From: an uncultured Ferrovum sp.
GTDB taxonomy: Bacteria; Pseudomonadota; Gammaproteobacteria; Burkholderiales; Ferrovaceae
DNA: 64,000 bases
Assembly (NCBI GenBank): GCA_903893215.1
Contig: CAITLJ010000082.1
Coordinates: 1 to 64,000 of the forward strand
Direction: 5' to 3'
In this document: piece after piece, positions 1 through 9,104 of the stretch
How positions within the stretch are numbered: position 1 is the first letter of the stretch
How the letters are laid out: the number at the start of each line of letters is the position of its first letter
Notes under the pieces: model-generated
The model's input: only the letters and a program-made list of their open reading frames with translations
The model's database searches: none
What the model was told of the DNA's origin: nothing
Made by a program: the position numbers and the translations under genes

Positions 1-71
1 CCCCGGTGCTCTTGGACCAGGCGAACTGCGCGCTCGCGGATCTCTGGCGAAAACTTGTTTGACTTGTTCAT
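1..71 (-). CDS. IS3-family transposase OrfA, N-terminal part (cut by window edge)
   Basis: Reading the minus strand from the ATG at 71 gives 23 residues that begin MNKSNKFSPEIRERAVRLVQ, the usual start of an IS3-family OrfA. This is the small helix-turn-helix protein that precedes the OrfB integrase. The frame is open to the window edge, so the element continues to the left. There is no way to tell from here whether the element is intact. Confidence 0.85.
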   Translation of the reverse strand, partial: MNKSNKFSPEIRERAVRLVQEHR

Positions 72-121
72 GGCTCCATCCTCTCATCAGTTGGAGCCTC
101 CACGAAAGGCGGGGCGGTTCA
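1..121 (-). mobile_element. IS3-family insertion sequence, one end
   Basis: The minus strand starting at 121 reads TGAACCGCCCCGCC and runs into the OrfA start 50 bases later. That is the layout of the left terminal repeat and leader of an IS3-family element, so 121 is the likely outer boundary. The other end and the target duplication lie outside the window. Confidence 0.7.
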
Positions 122-867
122 TCTGTGCGCGTCGGCGCCCGGGGTGGCGCCCGCGCAGGTAAGTCCAGGTACGTCCGATTGAGCTTTGTCACGGACCCTC
201 CCGGGCAATCGCCCGCCTTACGGCTAGCTCAATGCAGCATGCGGCGCCCAGGCCCGTCTACGGGGCCCATAACCTGTCCTGGGATGCGAGTGGATCCGAT
301 CAAGCGCGAAGCTTGCGAGCTGCCGATGCGCGAGCGTTGACGGAGTCGCGGCCTCGCCCAGTGCGAAGTAAGCCCAGGATGGCAGGCAGGCAGGGTGTGG
401 GGTGGCGGCTCGCCCATGGCAAGCTCGCAATCGACCTTCAACACTGCGACCAGAGACCTTTCGTAAGCCGGCCTAATTCATTGATTCCGATCTTCGTTTT
501 TTTGCCTAATACAAGGCGATTTTAAGGGCGGGATCCTCTAATTCTGTACAGCAAAGACAGTGCTTCCCTGGCAGTCATCTATTATCGTTCGGCCTAGCGC
601 GAAATTTTAATTGACGTTTATTTGTGGCATCATGATAGAGTAAAGCTCAACGATCGTGATCGGGATATTCAGGCCCGCCCACTTTTCTTTGTCCATTGCG
701 CAAGACAAGTAATGCCTTTGTATTCCCAGATTCCGTCCAAGTTTCGCAGCGACTACCAACTGCGGACCCTATTTCCAGAGTCATATCGCAGGCACCGCAT
801 CCGATTCAGCGAAAAATGATCAGATATCAATGCTCTACAACCCAACCCGTGAATAGGATTGCCAACC
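122..867. other. Intergenic stretch, no convincing gene
   Basis: There is no open frame with recognisable protein content here. The first 300 bases are GC-rich. The segment at about 141-163 nearly repeats 58486-58508, with one mismatch in 23 bases. From about 450 to 867 the DNA becomes AT-rich, with several A/T tracts, and probably holds the promoter of the PEP-CTERM gene that follows. No clear -35/-10 or -24/-12 pair could be assigned. Confidence 0.5.
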
Positions 868-1449
868 ATGAAAACGCATCAAAATATCTTGCTGGGACTT
901 CTGCTTGTGTTTCCCCTTTTCGCACAGGCAGCCCCGGCGAACCTGCTGGTGAACGGTGACTTCGAGACAGGCTCGCTGTCCGGTTGGACAGGGACCAACA
1001 TTCTGTACGGCGGAGTGAACTCATCGAAGCCCCAAAGCGGCACCTATGCCTACGACCCGCTGAATGGATCCGGAGACGGTACCGAGATTATCAGCCAGAG
1101 TTTCGCCGACGTAGCGGGCACCACGCTTTATTTTGACGGATGGGTCGATTCCTTTGCAACGGTATCCACCGACTTTTTCAACATTGCAATCAATGGCGTA
1201 AATATGATCAGCCAGTTCGGGTCTTCGCCTACCGATGTCGGCTATCAGGAGTTCAATTTTTCATTTGTTGCCACCGGCAATGACACACTGAGCATCAGTT
1301 CGATAGCGACGCCCATTCCCGCGCATACTTACTTTGACACTCTTAGTGTGTCTGCACAGGCCCCTGTCCCGGAACCCGGCACCTACGCCCTGATGCTGGC
1401 AGGCTTGCTTACCGTCGGTGGTATCGCGCGCCGGCGCCGGCTTGGGTGA
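868..1449 (+). CDS. PEP-CTERM sorted extracellular protein
   Basis: This 193-residue exported protein starts at the ATG at 868. It has a signal peptide (MKTHQNILLGLLLVFPLFAQ, cut near Ala-Ala-Pro) and then NLLVNGDFETGSLSGWT, the common opening of a carbohydrate-binding-like beta-sandwich. The C-terminus is a complete sorting tag: VPEPGT, a hydrophobic helix, and an RRRR cluster. In known systems EpsH/exosortase removes the tag and the product goes to the exopolysaccharide matrix. No exosortase gene is in the window. The gene stands alone, with IS debris on both sides. The role of the mature protein is unknown. Confidence 0.9.
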   Translation: MKTHQNILLGLLLVFPLFAQAAPANLLVNGDFETGSLSGWTGTNILYGGVNSSKPQSGTYAYDPLNGSGDGTEIISQSFADVAGTTLYFDGWVDSFATVSTDFFNIAINGVNMISQFGSSPTDVGYQEFNFSFVATGNDTLSISSIATPIPAHTYFDTLSVSAQAPVPEPGTYALMLAGLLTVGGIARRRRLG

Positions 1450-1518
1450 ATTGCTGCAGGTCCAGAATACTGCCGGGTATTTCGCGGGTGACCTCCTGTA
1501 CCCCGGCAGTCCCTATGT

Positions 1519-1797
1519 CTACGGCGTGAACACCACTTCGCCTGGCTTGGCGTTGGTTCCGCCGGGCAGCGCCACAATCGACTGCGGCAATGCGCACAGG
1601 CGGCCCTGGCCCTGGTTAAGGCGGAAGGCAGTCACGTTGGTCACAGTACCTGCGGCATTGACCACATAGACGAGGCCGCCGCGCACCGAGATGCTGGGCG
1701 GCATCACGCCGCCTGACGGAACCTTGTCGACCAGTTCGAGCGTGTCCGCGTGGGTACGGAACAGCGAGATCTCGATGCTGCCGGCGTTCACCACCAA
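1519..1797 (-). pseudogene. Beta-propeller (3-carboxymuconate cyclase-like) fragment
   Basis: About 92 residues on the minus strand read like two blades of a lactonase/3-carboxymuconate-cyclase type propeller, with the repeat phrases LELVDKVPSGGVMPPSISVR and GGLVYVVNAAGTVTNVTAFR. The family is normally 350 or more residues. Here the frame stops at TAG just after VVFTP, and there is no start codon or signal peptide upstream. It is best read as a leftover of a deleted gene beside the IS3 fragment at 1900-1968. Confidence 0.65.
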
Positions 1798-1899
1798 GTG
1801 CAGGCCATTCCTTTAAACCACGGAACCCTTTGCGGGCAGGGGATCGATGCCCGCTGCGCCGGCGGGAGGTGGCGGCGTGATGGTACCCAGTCTGGCGGT

Positions 1900-1968
1900 C
1901 GGGGCGCGCTTGTGAATCAATTCGGCCTTGTAAAGCCCATTGATGGTTTCAGCCAGAGCGTTGTCGTA
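1900..1968 (-). pseudogene. IS3-family OrfB remnant (23 codons)
   Basis: The minus strand encodes YDNALAETINGLYKAELIH plus four more residues. This is the signature block around the last catalytic residue of IS3-family DDE integrases. Neither flank matches the family, so only about 70 bases remain. It marks an old IS insertion and deletion point between the propeller fragment and dcp. Confidence 0.8.
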
Positions 1969-2319
1969 CCGGGTGCTGCGGCCGGGGGGCATCGCGCCAG
2001 GCGACAGCGTGACCCTGTTGGATCGTCCCAACCCAGGTTTTTCATTCATGCGCCTCGTCGCGTTGATTTCGGGCACTTGGCCCACGGCCGAAGAGATCGA
2101 ACAAATGGCCGTGATGCCAGGCCTCGCAGGTAACCGGCAAGCCATGGCGAGGCAGATAGGGAACACACATGTCAGTCGGCGGGCTGATCAGGCCATTTCG
2201 GTCGCGGCTCCAACCGGCCACCTGAGTCGCGGCTAGATCAGGCCACCCGAGTCGCAGACCAGCTCGCTCTTTGATTCGTAGCGGCCCTTGGCAATCTGCG
2301 CCAAGTTGCTCCTCGACGG
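1969..2319. other. Gene-free debris next to dcp
   Basis: No recognisable protein is encoded. Two similar short segments (near 2187-2210 and 2228-2257, each with a GATCAGGCCA-like core and a GAGTCGC/GGTCGCGG block) suggest the edge of another decayed element. Its family could not be named. Confidence 0.35.
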
Positions 2320-4551
2320 TCACCTGCTTCTGATCTCCTTGTCCTGTCGGATCGCTGTTGTGCCGCCAGACCCCCTCTGTGCGACCAGACCGCGCTCGAC
2401 CAGCAGCGGCATGACATCCGGTGCGCCGCCGAAGAAGTCGTGGAACAACTCGGCGGCATCCGCCGTGCCGCCTCGCGACAGCACCTTGGCGCGCAGAAAG
2501 TCGCCATTGGCCCGCACAAGGCTGCCATGCGAACGCATCCAGTCCTTGGTGTCGGCGCCAAGCACGGCGCTCCAGATATACGCGTAATAGCCCGCTGAGT
2601 AGCCACCACCCCAGATATGCGCGAAAAATGGTGTGTGATAGCGGGGTGGCACGGCGGCAAAATCGACGCCCGCCTTCTTGAGCGCAGCCGCTTCGAAGTG
2701 CATCAGGTCTTTGGCGACAGGGGCCTGCGATTCGTCGATCTGGTGCCAGGCCTGGTCAAGGATCGCCGCCGCCAGATATTCGGTGGTATCGAAACTCTGG
2801 TCGAACCGCTGCACTGCAAGCAGCTTGTCGGCGAGACTCCCGGGGAGCGCCTGCCCCGTCTGATAGTGTCGCGCGTAGTTCGCCAGCACGCGTGGATCGC
2901 TGGCCCACATTTCGTTGTATTGCGACGGGTACTCAACGAAATCCAGGGCGACGTTGGTGCCGGACAACAGCGGATAGCGCGTGTCCGAAAACAGTCCATG
3001 CAGGGCGTGCCCGAATTCGTGGAACATGGTGGTCACGAAATCGAAGTTGAGCAACACGGGCTGCCCTTCGCCGGGCTTGGGAATGTTGAGATTGTTGACC
3101 ACCACTGCGCGACGCTTGAAGAGTGCCGACTGGTCGATGTAATTGGTCATCCAGGCGCCGCCCTGTTTATTGGGGCGCGCGAAGTAGTCGAGCATGATCA
3201 GTCCGAGCGGACTGCCGTCGGCGTTGAAAATCTCGAAAGTGCGCACGTCCTTCTGGTAGACCGGCAGATCCGGGCGTTCTTTGAAGCTGAGCCCATAGAG
3301 TTCGTGCGCCGCAAAGAACACGCCGTCCTTGAGCACATGCTCCAGTTCGAAATAGGGTCGCGCCTCGGCCTCGTCGTAATCGAAGCGGGCCTTGCGCAGC
3401 TTGCCCGCGTAGTACTCCCAGTCCCACGGCTGCAGCTTGAACGGCTTGGTATGCGCTGCCCGCGCCTCTGCATCGATCAGTTGCTGCAAATCGGCGGCGG
3501 TGCGGCGCGCATTGGCTTCGGCCGGAAGCGCCAGATCGTGCAGGGTCTTGTTGACCGCTGCAGGGGTCTTCGCGCCGGTGTCGTCCAGTACGAAAGCCGC
3601 ATAATTGGGATAACCCAGTAGCTTGGCCTGGCGGGCGCGCAGCCGTGCCATGTGGGTGATCAGTTCGGTGGTGTCGTCGGGATTGCCGATGCCGCGTGTG
3701 ATCGAGGCGCGGTAGATCTTTTCGCGCAGTTTGCGGTCCTTGAGTTCAGCCAGTACTGACTGGCGCGTGGTGTTCTGCAGGGCGATCAGCCATTGGCCGC
3801 TCAGTCCCTTGGCCTCTGCGGCCTTGGCAGCAGCTGCAATGCGCTCGGGCGGCAGCCCGTCGAGTTCGGCGGCGCTGTCGACCACCACGGCGTGAGCATT
3901 GCTGGTCTTGAGCAGGGTCTGCTGGAATTCTGGCGTCAGGCTCGAGAGCTCCTGATTGATTGCCTTGAGGCGCTCCTGATCCGCGGAAGACAGTTCGGCG
4001 CCGGCGCGCACGAACATCGTGTGGTAGCGCACCAGCAGGCGCAGGTCCTCGGCGTCCAGACCGAGGGTCGCGCGGGCCTCGTAGAGGGCCTTGACTCTTC
4101 CATACAGCAGCGGATCAAGAAAGATCGCGTCCTGGTGGGCAGCCAGCTTCGGCGCGACGGCCACCTGGATAGCGTCGAGCGCATCATTGGTGTTGGATGA
4201 GGTCAGATTGTTGAACCACTCGGAAACGCGTGTCAGCGTCTGACCTGAGCGCTCCAACGCCACGATGGTGTTGTCAAAAGTAGGGGGAGCTGGGTTGTGC
4301 GCGATTGCGTCGATTTCAGCGCGCTGCTCTGTCAGCCCGGCCTGGAAGCCTGGCTCGAAATCGCCGTTGGACAGCTGATCGAAGGGTGGCATTTCGTAGG
4401 GCAGCGAACTTGCCTTGCTGAAATCGTACGTCGGCTCTGCCGTGACCTGCTTGCTCACGGCGGGAGCGGTTTCGGTGGCGGACTCGGCATGGCCGGTCAG
4501 TGCGGAGCACAACAGCAGGCCTGCGGTCAGGCCGGGACGAAAGGATGGCAT
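2320..4551 (-). CDS. dcp: Peptidyl-dipeptidase Dcp, M3 zinc metallopeptidase
   Basis: This 743-residue M3-family oligopeptidase removes dipeptides from peptide C-termini. A signal peptide (MPSFRPGLTAGLLLCSALTG, then HAES) indicates a periplasmic form. The zinc site HEFGH sits at residues 511-515, followed by the family block GLFSDTRYPLLSGTNVALDF and EYPSQYNEMW. The body matches Dcp throughout. The last ~20 residues after PDVMPLLVERGLV look unrelated to the family end and run toward the IS debris, so the natural stop may have been replaced. It is the first of three minus-strand genes and is not obviously an operon with the crotonase gene 209 bases upstream. Confidence 0.93.
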   Translation of the reverse strand: MPSFRPGLTAGLLLCSALTGHAESATETAPAVSKQVTAEPTYDFSKASSLPYEMPPFDQLSNGDFEPGFQAGLTEQRAEIDAIAHNPAPPTFDNTIVALERSGQTLTRVSEWFNNLTSSNTNDALDAIQVAVAPKLAAHQDAIFLDPLLYGRVKALYEARATLGLDAEDLRLLVRYHTMFVRAGAELSSADQERLKAINQELSSLTPEFQQTLLKTSNAHAVVVDSAAELDGLPPERIAAAAKAAEAKGLSGQWLIALQNTTRQSVLAELKDRKLREKIYRASITRGIGNPDDTTELITHMARLRARQAKLLGYPNYAAFVLDDTGAKTPAAVNKTLHDLALPAEANARRTAADLQQLIDAEARAAHTKPFKLQPWDWEYYAGKLRKARFDYDEAEARPYFELEHVLKDGVFFAAHELYGLSFKERPDLPVYQKDVRTFEIFNADGSPLGLIMLDYFARPNKQGGAWMTNYIDQSALFKRRAVVVNNLNIPKPGEGQPVLLNFDFVTTMFHEFGHALHGLFSDTRYPLLSGTNVALDFVEYPSQYNEMWASDPRVLANYARHYQTGQALPGSLADKLLAVQRFDQSFDTTEYLAAAILDQAWHQIDESQAPVAKDLMHFEAAALKKAGVDFAAVPPRYHTPFFAHIWGGGYSAGYYAYIWSAVLGADTKDWMRSHGSLVRANGDFLRAKVLSRGGTADAAELFHDFFGGAPDVMPLLVERGLVAQRGSGGTTAIRQDKEIRSR

Positions 4552-4760
4552 GTCAGGTAACTCAGTGCGGGTGGAAGAGGGCGTCCGCGGCAGGACGTGC
4601 CGATCTTCGTGAGAGGCGGGCCAACGTCGCGGGCGTCGCGATCTTGACCCATTTTGCCGGGAAATGCCAAAGGTCTTACCGCAACAGTGCCGTGGCGGCC
4701 CGGCGCTTTTCCCTTGATCGTGAGTGCGTTGTTGTCAGCCTGGGCGACAGTCTGATTCAG

Positions 4761-5567
4761 TCACTTCTCAATCGTGCGCGCGGCATATGGCGGCGCCTTG
4801 TCCGGCCGTAATTGGCGGCGCACGGCAATACGCTGGTTGGCACGCCCGATCAGACGTCGCTGCCAGTAGCGCTCCAGGCGTAATGCTGCGCCATCGCTTG
4901 CTTGCCAGGCCCGCTGCAGCAGGAATTTGCCGGCCGCGACGGCGTCTGGCGAGCCATCCGACAGTTCGCGGGCCAGCGCTTCGGCGGCTTCCAGTGGATC
5001 AGCGACCACCTTGGTGACCAGCCCAAGTTGCAGCGCCTCGTGCGCCGACAGGATGCGGCCGCTCATGATCAGTGACTTGGCCTGATCGATCGGCATCAGC
5101 TCGCGCAGCAGCACGCTGCCGCCCATGTCCGGAATCAGGCCCCAGCGCATTTCCATCACCGAAAGGTTTGCATCGGGCGCTGCCACGCGCAGGTCGGCGC
5201 CGAGCGCCAGCTGGATGCCGGCGCCGAAGCAGTTGCCGTGCACCGCTGCGACCACCGGAAAGGGCAATTCACGCAGTCCCAGGCTCCATGACTGGAACAG
5301 GTTGCGCCAGGGTGAACAGAGACGCAGCAGCGCGCCCAACATGGTCTTGCGGTCAAGCAGCAGCGACTTCACGTCCAGACCGGCGCAGAAGGAGGGACCG
5401 GCACCATGCAGCACAGCCGCGCGGATGCGTCGGTCGCGGCGCAATGCCTTCTGCACGTGCGCCATTTCCTTCAGCATCGGCATGTCGACGCCATTGTGTC
5501 GGTCCGGCCGGTTCAGCGTGATCCTTGCGATCTGGTCGCTCACGGTTAGGGCAACCCGGTCGGTCAT
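4761..5567 (-). CDS. Crotonase-family enoyl-CoA hydratase/isomerase
   Basis: A 268-residue crotonase-fold protein. The two oxyanion-hole segments are visible as GAGPSFCAGLDVKSLL and HGNCFGAGIQLALGADLRVA, followed by EMRWGLIPDMGGSVLL. The carboxylate after GLIP is Asp, as in dienoyl-CoA isomerase-like members, so the exact reaction (hydratase, isomerase or hydrolase) cannot be fixed. It starts at the ATG at 5567. No fatty-acid oxidation genes are adjacent, so the physiological substrate is unknown. Confidence 0.85.
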   Translation of the reverse strand: MTDRVALTVSDQIARITLNRPDRHNGVDMPMLKEMAHVQKALRRDRRIRAAVLHGAGPSFCAGLDVKSLLLDRKTMLGALLRLCSPWRNLFQSWSLGLRELPFPVVAAVHGNCFGAGIQLALGADLRVAAPDANLSVMEMRWGLIPDMGGSVLLRELMPIDQAKSLIMSGRILSAHEALQLGLVTKVVADPLEAAEALARELSDGSPDAVAAGKFLLQRAWQASDGAALRLERYWQRRLIGRANQRIAVRRQLRPDKAPPYAARTIEK

Positions 5568-5709
5568 TGGCAGGCCATTGTGCTGTGGGTTCGTCGAAGC
5601 AACATAACGTTAATGCAATGCGCACATGCGCGCCACCGTCGCGTTCGATATCGCCGGGTCTGTCTAGGGGGCGATGCTGCCTTGCGCGCGCCGGTGCGCG
5701 ACGATCCGC

Positions 5710-6804
5710 TCAGCGCGCTGTCTGCTGTTGCTGTTGTCCGCCAACACCGGCACCGCAGCGCGCCCCGGCAGCCGACATATCACACACTGCGCCGATCTGC
5801 ACCGGTGCGGCAGCCGTGCCATCGCCCGATGCCGGGCGTCGTGCAAAGCTGAATTCCTTGCCCGCTGCCACCAGGCCGGAACTCAGCATGCCAGTATTGG
5901 CGCAGACCGCATCTGCGTCTTTCCAGGCAGGCACCGAGGTGCTCCAGCAATAATTGATGGCGATGGGTTTGCCGCACTCGTTGCGTACTGTCCAGTTCGG
6001 AAATTTTGAGCGCGCGCGGACCAAGGCCACGCAGGTGGGCAGCGAGCCCGTGCTGAGCAGGGGCGCGCCACCATCCCCGTCGGCGCCCTCCATCGATGCC
6101 GACAGGGCGGCCACTGCTGCCTCCACAGGCCGGCGGTCAAGGATGCGACCTTCCACTGTCTTCACCACCACCGAATAGCTCGAGATGTACTGGCCTACGC
6201 CGACCAACACCAGATTGCCCTCGCGCTCCGCCACGAGGTAGGACGAATGACCCTCCGGAATGATGTTCGGGTCGAGCTTTTGCGCCGGGTCGAACTGCGC
6301 CCGCCAAGGGACGCGTCCACCACCACAACTGTCCTCACAAATGAAGACGGTCTGGAACCCCTGCTGCAGCAGGATGTTCTCGTAGTGGCGGCGCACCAGC
6401 AAAGGGCTATCATCCGGCCGGAGTTCGTAACCGTAGAGGTGGACGCTGCCCTCGTAGGGCACACTGAGGCGCGGCTGCAAACCATCGGCAGGGGTGGGTT
6501 CAAGCTTGGACAGCGGCATCCTGCCGCGCTCGAGCGGATTCGCATACTGGCTGGCCAGCCGGGAACGCGGATAGGCCACCAGGCCGAATGGCTCCGTCGG
6601 GGAACCGCGCAGCGCTGCGCCCGCATCGCCAAGGCTGCCAAGCCCCGGCACCGGTGTGCTGCCCGTCGCTGTGCCTCGCAGTTTGCTGATGGTATCGATG
6701 GCCTTGCCAACCTGATCAAACAGGCCGTCGGCACGCGCCGGAATCACGCCGGTGAGGATGGCCAACAGCAGCACGCAGGCGGCACGAAATGAAAGTCGCG
6801 ACAT
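5710..6804 (-). CDS. Secreted protein with DUF4892-like domain and glutamine-rich tail
   Basis: A 364-residue exported protein. The start at 6804 has GGAG about nine bases upstream and gives a clean signal peptide (MSRLSFRAACVLLLAILTGV, cut after PARA). An in-frame ATG at 6858 would put 18 residues before it. Residues about 70-210 resemble DUF4892: a YPRSRL start, SPLLVRRHYENILLQQGFQT, and then a cysteine pair in ICEDSCGGG. The second half is a separate cysteine-rich region of about 100 residues. The tail ends in GGQQQQQTAR. The function is unknown. It is divergent from the bufferin operon, with about 300 bases between the starts. Confidence 0.7.
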   Translation of the reverse strand: MSRLSFRAACVLLLAILTGVIPARADGLFDQVGKAIDTISKLRGTATGSTPVPGLGSLGDAGAALRGSPTEPFGLVAYPRSRLASQYANPLERGRMPLSKLEPTPADGLQPRLSVPYEGSVHLYGYELRPDDSPLLVRRHYENILLQQGFQTVFICEDSCGGGRVPWRAQFDPAQKLDPNIIPEGHSSYLVAEREGNLVLVGVGQYISSYSVVVKTVEGRILDRRPVEAAVAALSASMEGADGDGGAPLLSTGSLPTCVALVRARSKFPNWTVRNECGKPIAINYCWSTSVPAWKDADAVCANTGMLSSGLVAAGKEFSFARRPASGDGTAAAPVQIGAVCDMSAAGARCGAGVGGQQQQQTAR

Positions 6805-7100
6805 GACAGGCTCCAGAGGTGGTGATGCCATCGGGTTGAAGGTGACTGGGTTTGTCACAGCGAACCCGAAATTAGCAGATTGCTGAGTAATATTGAAGCC
6901 TGCGCGGCTCGAGCGGATTCATCCTCGCTGCAAACTGGTAAAAATCGATCGATATGCTGGCTGTGTGCACTGCAACGCATAGACAGCATTGATTGTAAGG
7001 TTTTGCGGGGTGGCTGCGACTACCGTTCAGCAAGCACGCAAAACAAGCCGCCCGCAGTGCATTGCGCCAACCCACCTTGAGACCTACAGGAGCAGATCAG

Positions 7101-7409
7101 ATGAACAAGTCCCTCACCACCGCCTCCCTCGCCCTCGCCCTCGGCACTGCCCTGAGCCTGGCCGCCGTCAACGCCCACGCGGATGACATGGCCAAAAGCG
7201 CCGCCAAGGAAAAGTGCTTCGGCATTTCGATGAAAGCCAAGAACGACTGCAAGGCCGGTGCTGGCACCACCTGCGCAGGCACTTCGCACGCTGACTATCA
7301 GGGCAACGCCTGGAAGAACGTGCCGGCTGGCACCTGCGAAAAGACCGCCTCGCCGACTTCGCCGACCGGCTTTGGTCAACTGAAGGAATTCAACGCCAAG
7401 GGTGCCTGA
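7101..7409 (+). CDS. bufA: Bufferin-type precursor peptide (DUF2282, BufA1-like)
   Basis: A 102-residue precursor with a signal peptide ([20 protein letters not shown], cut after NAHA). The mature part carries the four spaced cysteines typical of DUF2282: [17 protein letters not shown] and GTCEK. In described bufferins the neighbouring MNIO enzyme converts core cysteines to thiooxazoles, and the exported peptide binds copper. Here bufB lies 34 bases downstream, followed by bufC and doxX. The tail after GTCEK is longer than in the shortest family members. The start is fixed by AGGAGCAGATCAG just upstream. Confidence 0.88.
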   Translation: MNKSLTTASLALALGTALSLAAVNAHADDMAKSAAKEKCFGISMKAKNDCKAGAGTTCAGTSHADYQGNAWKNVPAGTCEKTASPTSPTGFGQLKEFNAKGA

Positions 7410-7443
7410 GGCATTTGACTGACCCCGTGGGAGGGCAGGCAAG

Positions 7444-8334
7444 ATGGCATCCGAGTACGGCACGCAAACCGCGATGCCCCTCCCGGCCGGGTTATCCGGC
7501 GCGCTGCCTGCGCGCGCCGGACTGGGCCTCAAACCCGAACATCTGCGCAGCATGTTGCAGCACCGGCCTGACATCAGTTTTTTTGAAGTGCATGCAGAGA
7601 ACTTCATGGTGGAAGGTGGGCCGCTGCTGCACTTTCTGCATCGCCTGCGTGATGATTATCCGCTCTCGGTGCACGGCGTCGGCCTGTCAATCGGCGGCAT
7701 GGCCCCCCCCGATGCCGACCATCTGACTCGTCTGGCGGGACTGCTTGAACGTTTCCAGCCAGCATCCTTTTCCGAGCACCTCGCCTGGTCCACCCACAAC
7801 GGGGTGTTTTTCAACGACCTGTTGCCGTTGGTCTACGATCCGGTCAGCCTGGCGCGCGTCTGTGCCCACATCGACCAGATCCAGGAGCGCCTGGGTCGCC
7901 GTCTGCTGCTGGAAAACCCGGCAACCTATGTTGCGTACGCTGGAAGCAGTCTGGATGAAGCCGATTTCATTGGCCAGGTGATCCGGCGTACCGGTTGTGG
8001 TCTTCTGCTCGACGTCAACAACCTGCATGTCACCTGCCGCAATCATCAGCGGGATCCCCTGGCTTATCTGCGTGCGCTGCCGCTGCACGCAGTGGGTGAA
8101 ATCCATCTGGCCGGGTGTGCTGAACACACCACGGCGGACGGCGGCGCGCTGCTGATCGACAGCCATGATCGTGCAGTGGCGGAAGACGTCTGGGGCCTGT
8201 ATTGCACGGCGCTGACCCTGACCGGGCCGCAGCCCACCCTGATCGAGCGTGACGCCAACCTGCCCCCGCTGGAGGAGCAACTGGCCGAAGCACAGACCGC
8301 GGACCGGATGCTTTGCGCATGTCTGACGGCCTGA
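7444..8334 (+). CDS. bufB: MNIO-family peptide-modifying iron enzyme (DUF692, BufB)
   Basis: This 296-residue TIM-barrel DUF692 protein belongs to the multinuclear non-haem iron oxidative enzymes that modify cysteines in RiPP precursors. Metal-ligand motifs are in place: EVHAENFM, SVHGVGLSIGG, FSEHLAW, LLENPATY, DVNNLHV, EIHLAGC, IDSHDRAV and ERDANLPP. It sits between the precursor gene and bufC, overlapping the latter by 16 bases, which implies coupled translation. The likely substrate is the peptide encoded at 7101-7409. Start ATG 7444 has GGGAGGGC upstream. Confidence 0.9.
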   Translation: MASEYGTQTAMPLPAGLSGALPARAGLGLKPEHLRSMLQHRPDISFFEVHAENFMVEGGPLLHFLHRLRDDYPLSVHGVGLSIGGMAPPDADHLTRLAGLLERFQPASFSEHLAWSTHNGVFFNDLLPLVYDPVSLARVCAHIDQIQERLGRRLLLENPATYVAYAGSSLDEADFIGQVIRRTGCGLLLDVNNLHVTCRNHQRDPLAYLRALPLHAVGEIHLAGCAEHTTADGGALLIDSHDRAVAEDVWGLYCTALTLTGPQPTLIERDANLPPLEEQLAEAQTADRMLCACLTA

Positions 8335-9104
8335 TTGCCAGCATGGCGCAGGCACTGCGCGATCCGGCACAGCCCTGCCCGGCGGGACTGCGTGAATCGT
8401 GCCCAGCCGACCCGGCGCAACGCTTCGCCATTTATCGCAACAATGTCCAGTCTTCGCTGATTGATGCGCTGGCGGATACGTTTCCGGTCTGCCGCGCACT
8501 GGTGGGGGCTGACTTTTTTATCGGTCTGGCCAGGGCTCATCTGCAGGCGTGCCCGCCGCGTTCTCCGGTGCTGATGGAATATGGTGCCGAGTTTGCTGAT
8601 TTCATCGCCGGGTACCCGCCCGCGGCCAGCTTGCCGTATCTGGCTGACATGGCGCGGCTGGAACGGGCCTATGTGATGAGTGCGCATGCGGCCGATTCGG
8701 TACCCCTGACTTCCCGGCAGTTGCAGGACCTGCTGTCGCGGGCAGACCTGCTGCACGATGCCCGCTTTCAACTCGATCCGGCGCTCGCCCTTGTCCGGTC
8801 GGACTACGCAGTCGCTTCCCTGTGGGGTGCACATCAGGAAGACGATGTGACGGCGGCACTGGCTGGTGTCCGGCCCGGGCAACCCGAAACCGCGTTGCTC
8901 GTCCGTTCAGATCTGGTCGTGGCCATCACGGCCGTCCCGCAGTCCAGTGGCGAGCTGATCCAGCATCTGATTGACGGTGCAAGCCTTGGGTCCGCAGCCA
9001 GCATCTTCCAGGCACGGCACCCGGACTTTGACCTGGCGTCCGCGCTGGGCCTGCTGATTGCGTATCAATCCATCATCCACGTCCAACTGCCAGGAGCCAA
9101 TTGA
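8319..9104 (+). CDS. bufC: BufC-like partner protein (DUF2063)
   Basis: This 261-residue protein has the DUF2063 N-terminal pattern: RFAIYRNNVQSSLIDALADTF, then VCRALVGADFF and LPYLADMARLE. The family is annotated as putative DNA-binding, but in MNIO operons the homologue acts as the RiPP-recognition partner that presents the precursor to the enzyme. Its start lies inside the end of bufB, and its stop overlaps the next start as TGATG, so the whole unit looks translationally coupled. Confidence 0.85.
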   Translation: MSDGLIASMAQALRDPAQPCPAGLRESCPADPAQRFAIYRNNVQSSLIDALADTFPVCRALVGADFFIGLARAHLQACPPRSPVLMEYGAEFADFIAGYPPAASLPYLADMARLERAYVMSAHAADSVPLTSRQLQDLLSRADLLHDARFQLDPALALVRSDYAVASLWGAHQEDDVTAALAGVRPGQPETALLVRSDLVVAITAVPQSSGELIQHLIDGASLGSAASIFQARHPDFDLASALGLLIAYQSIIHVQLPGAN

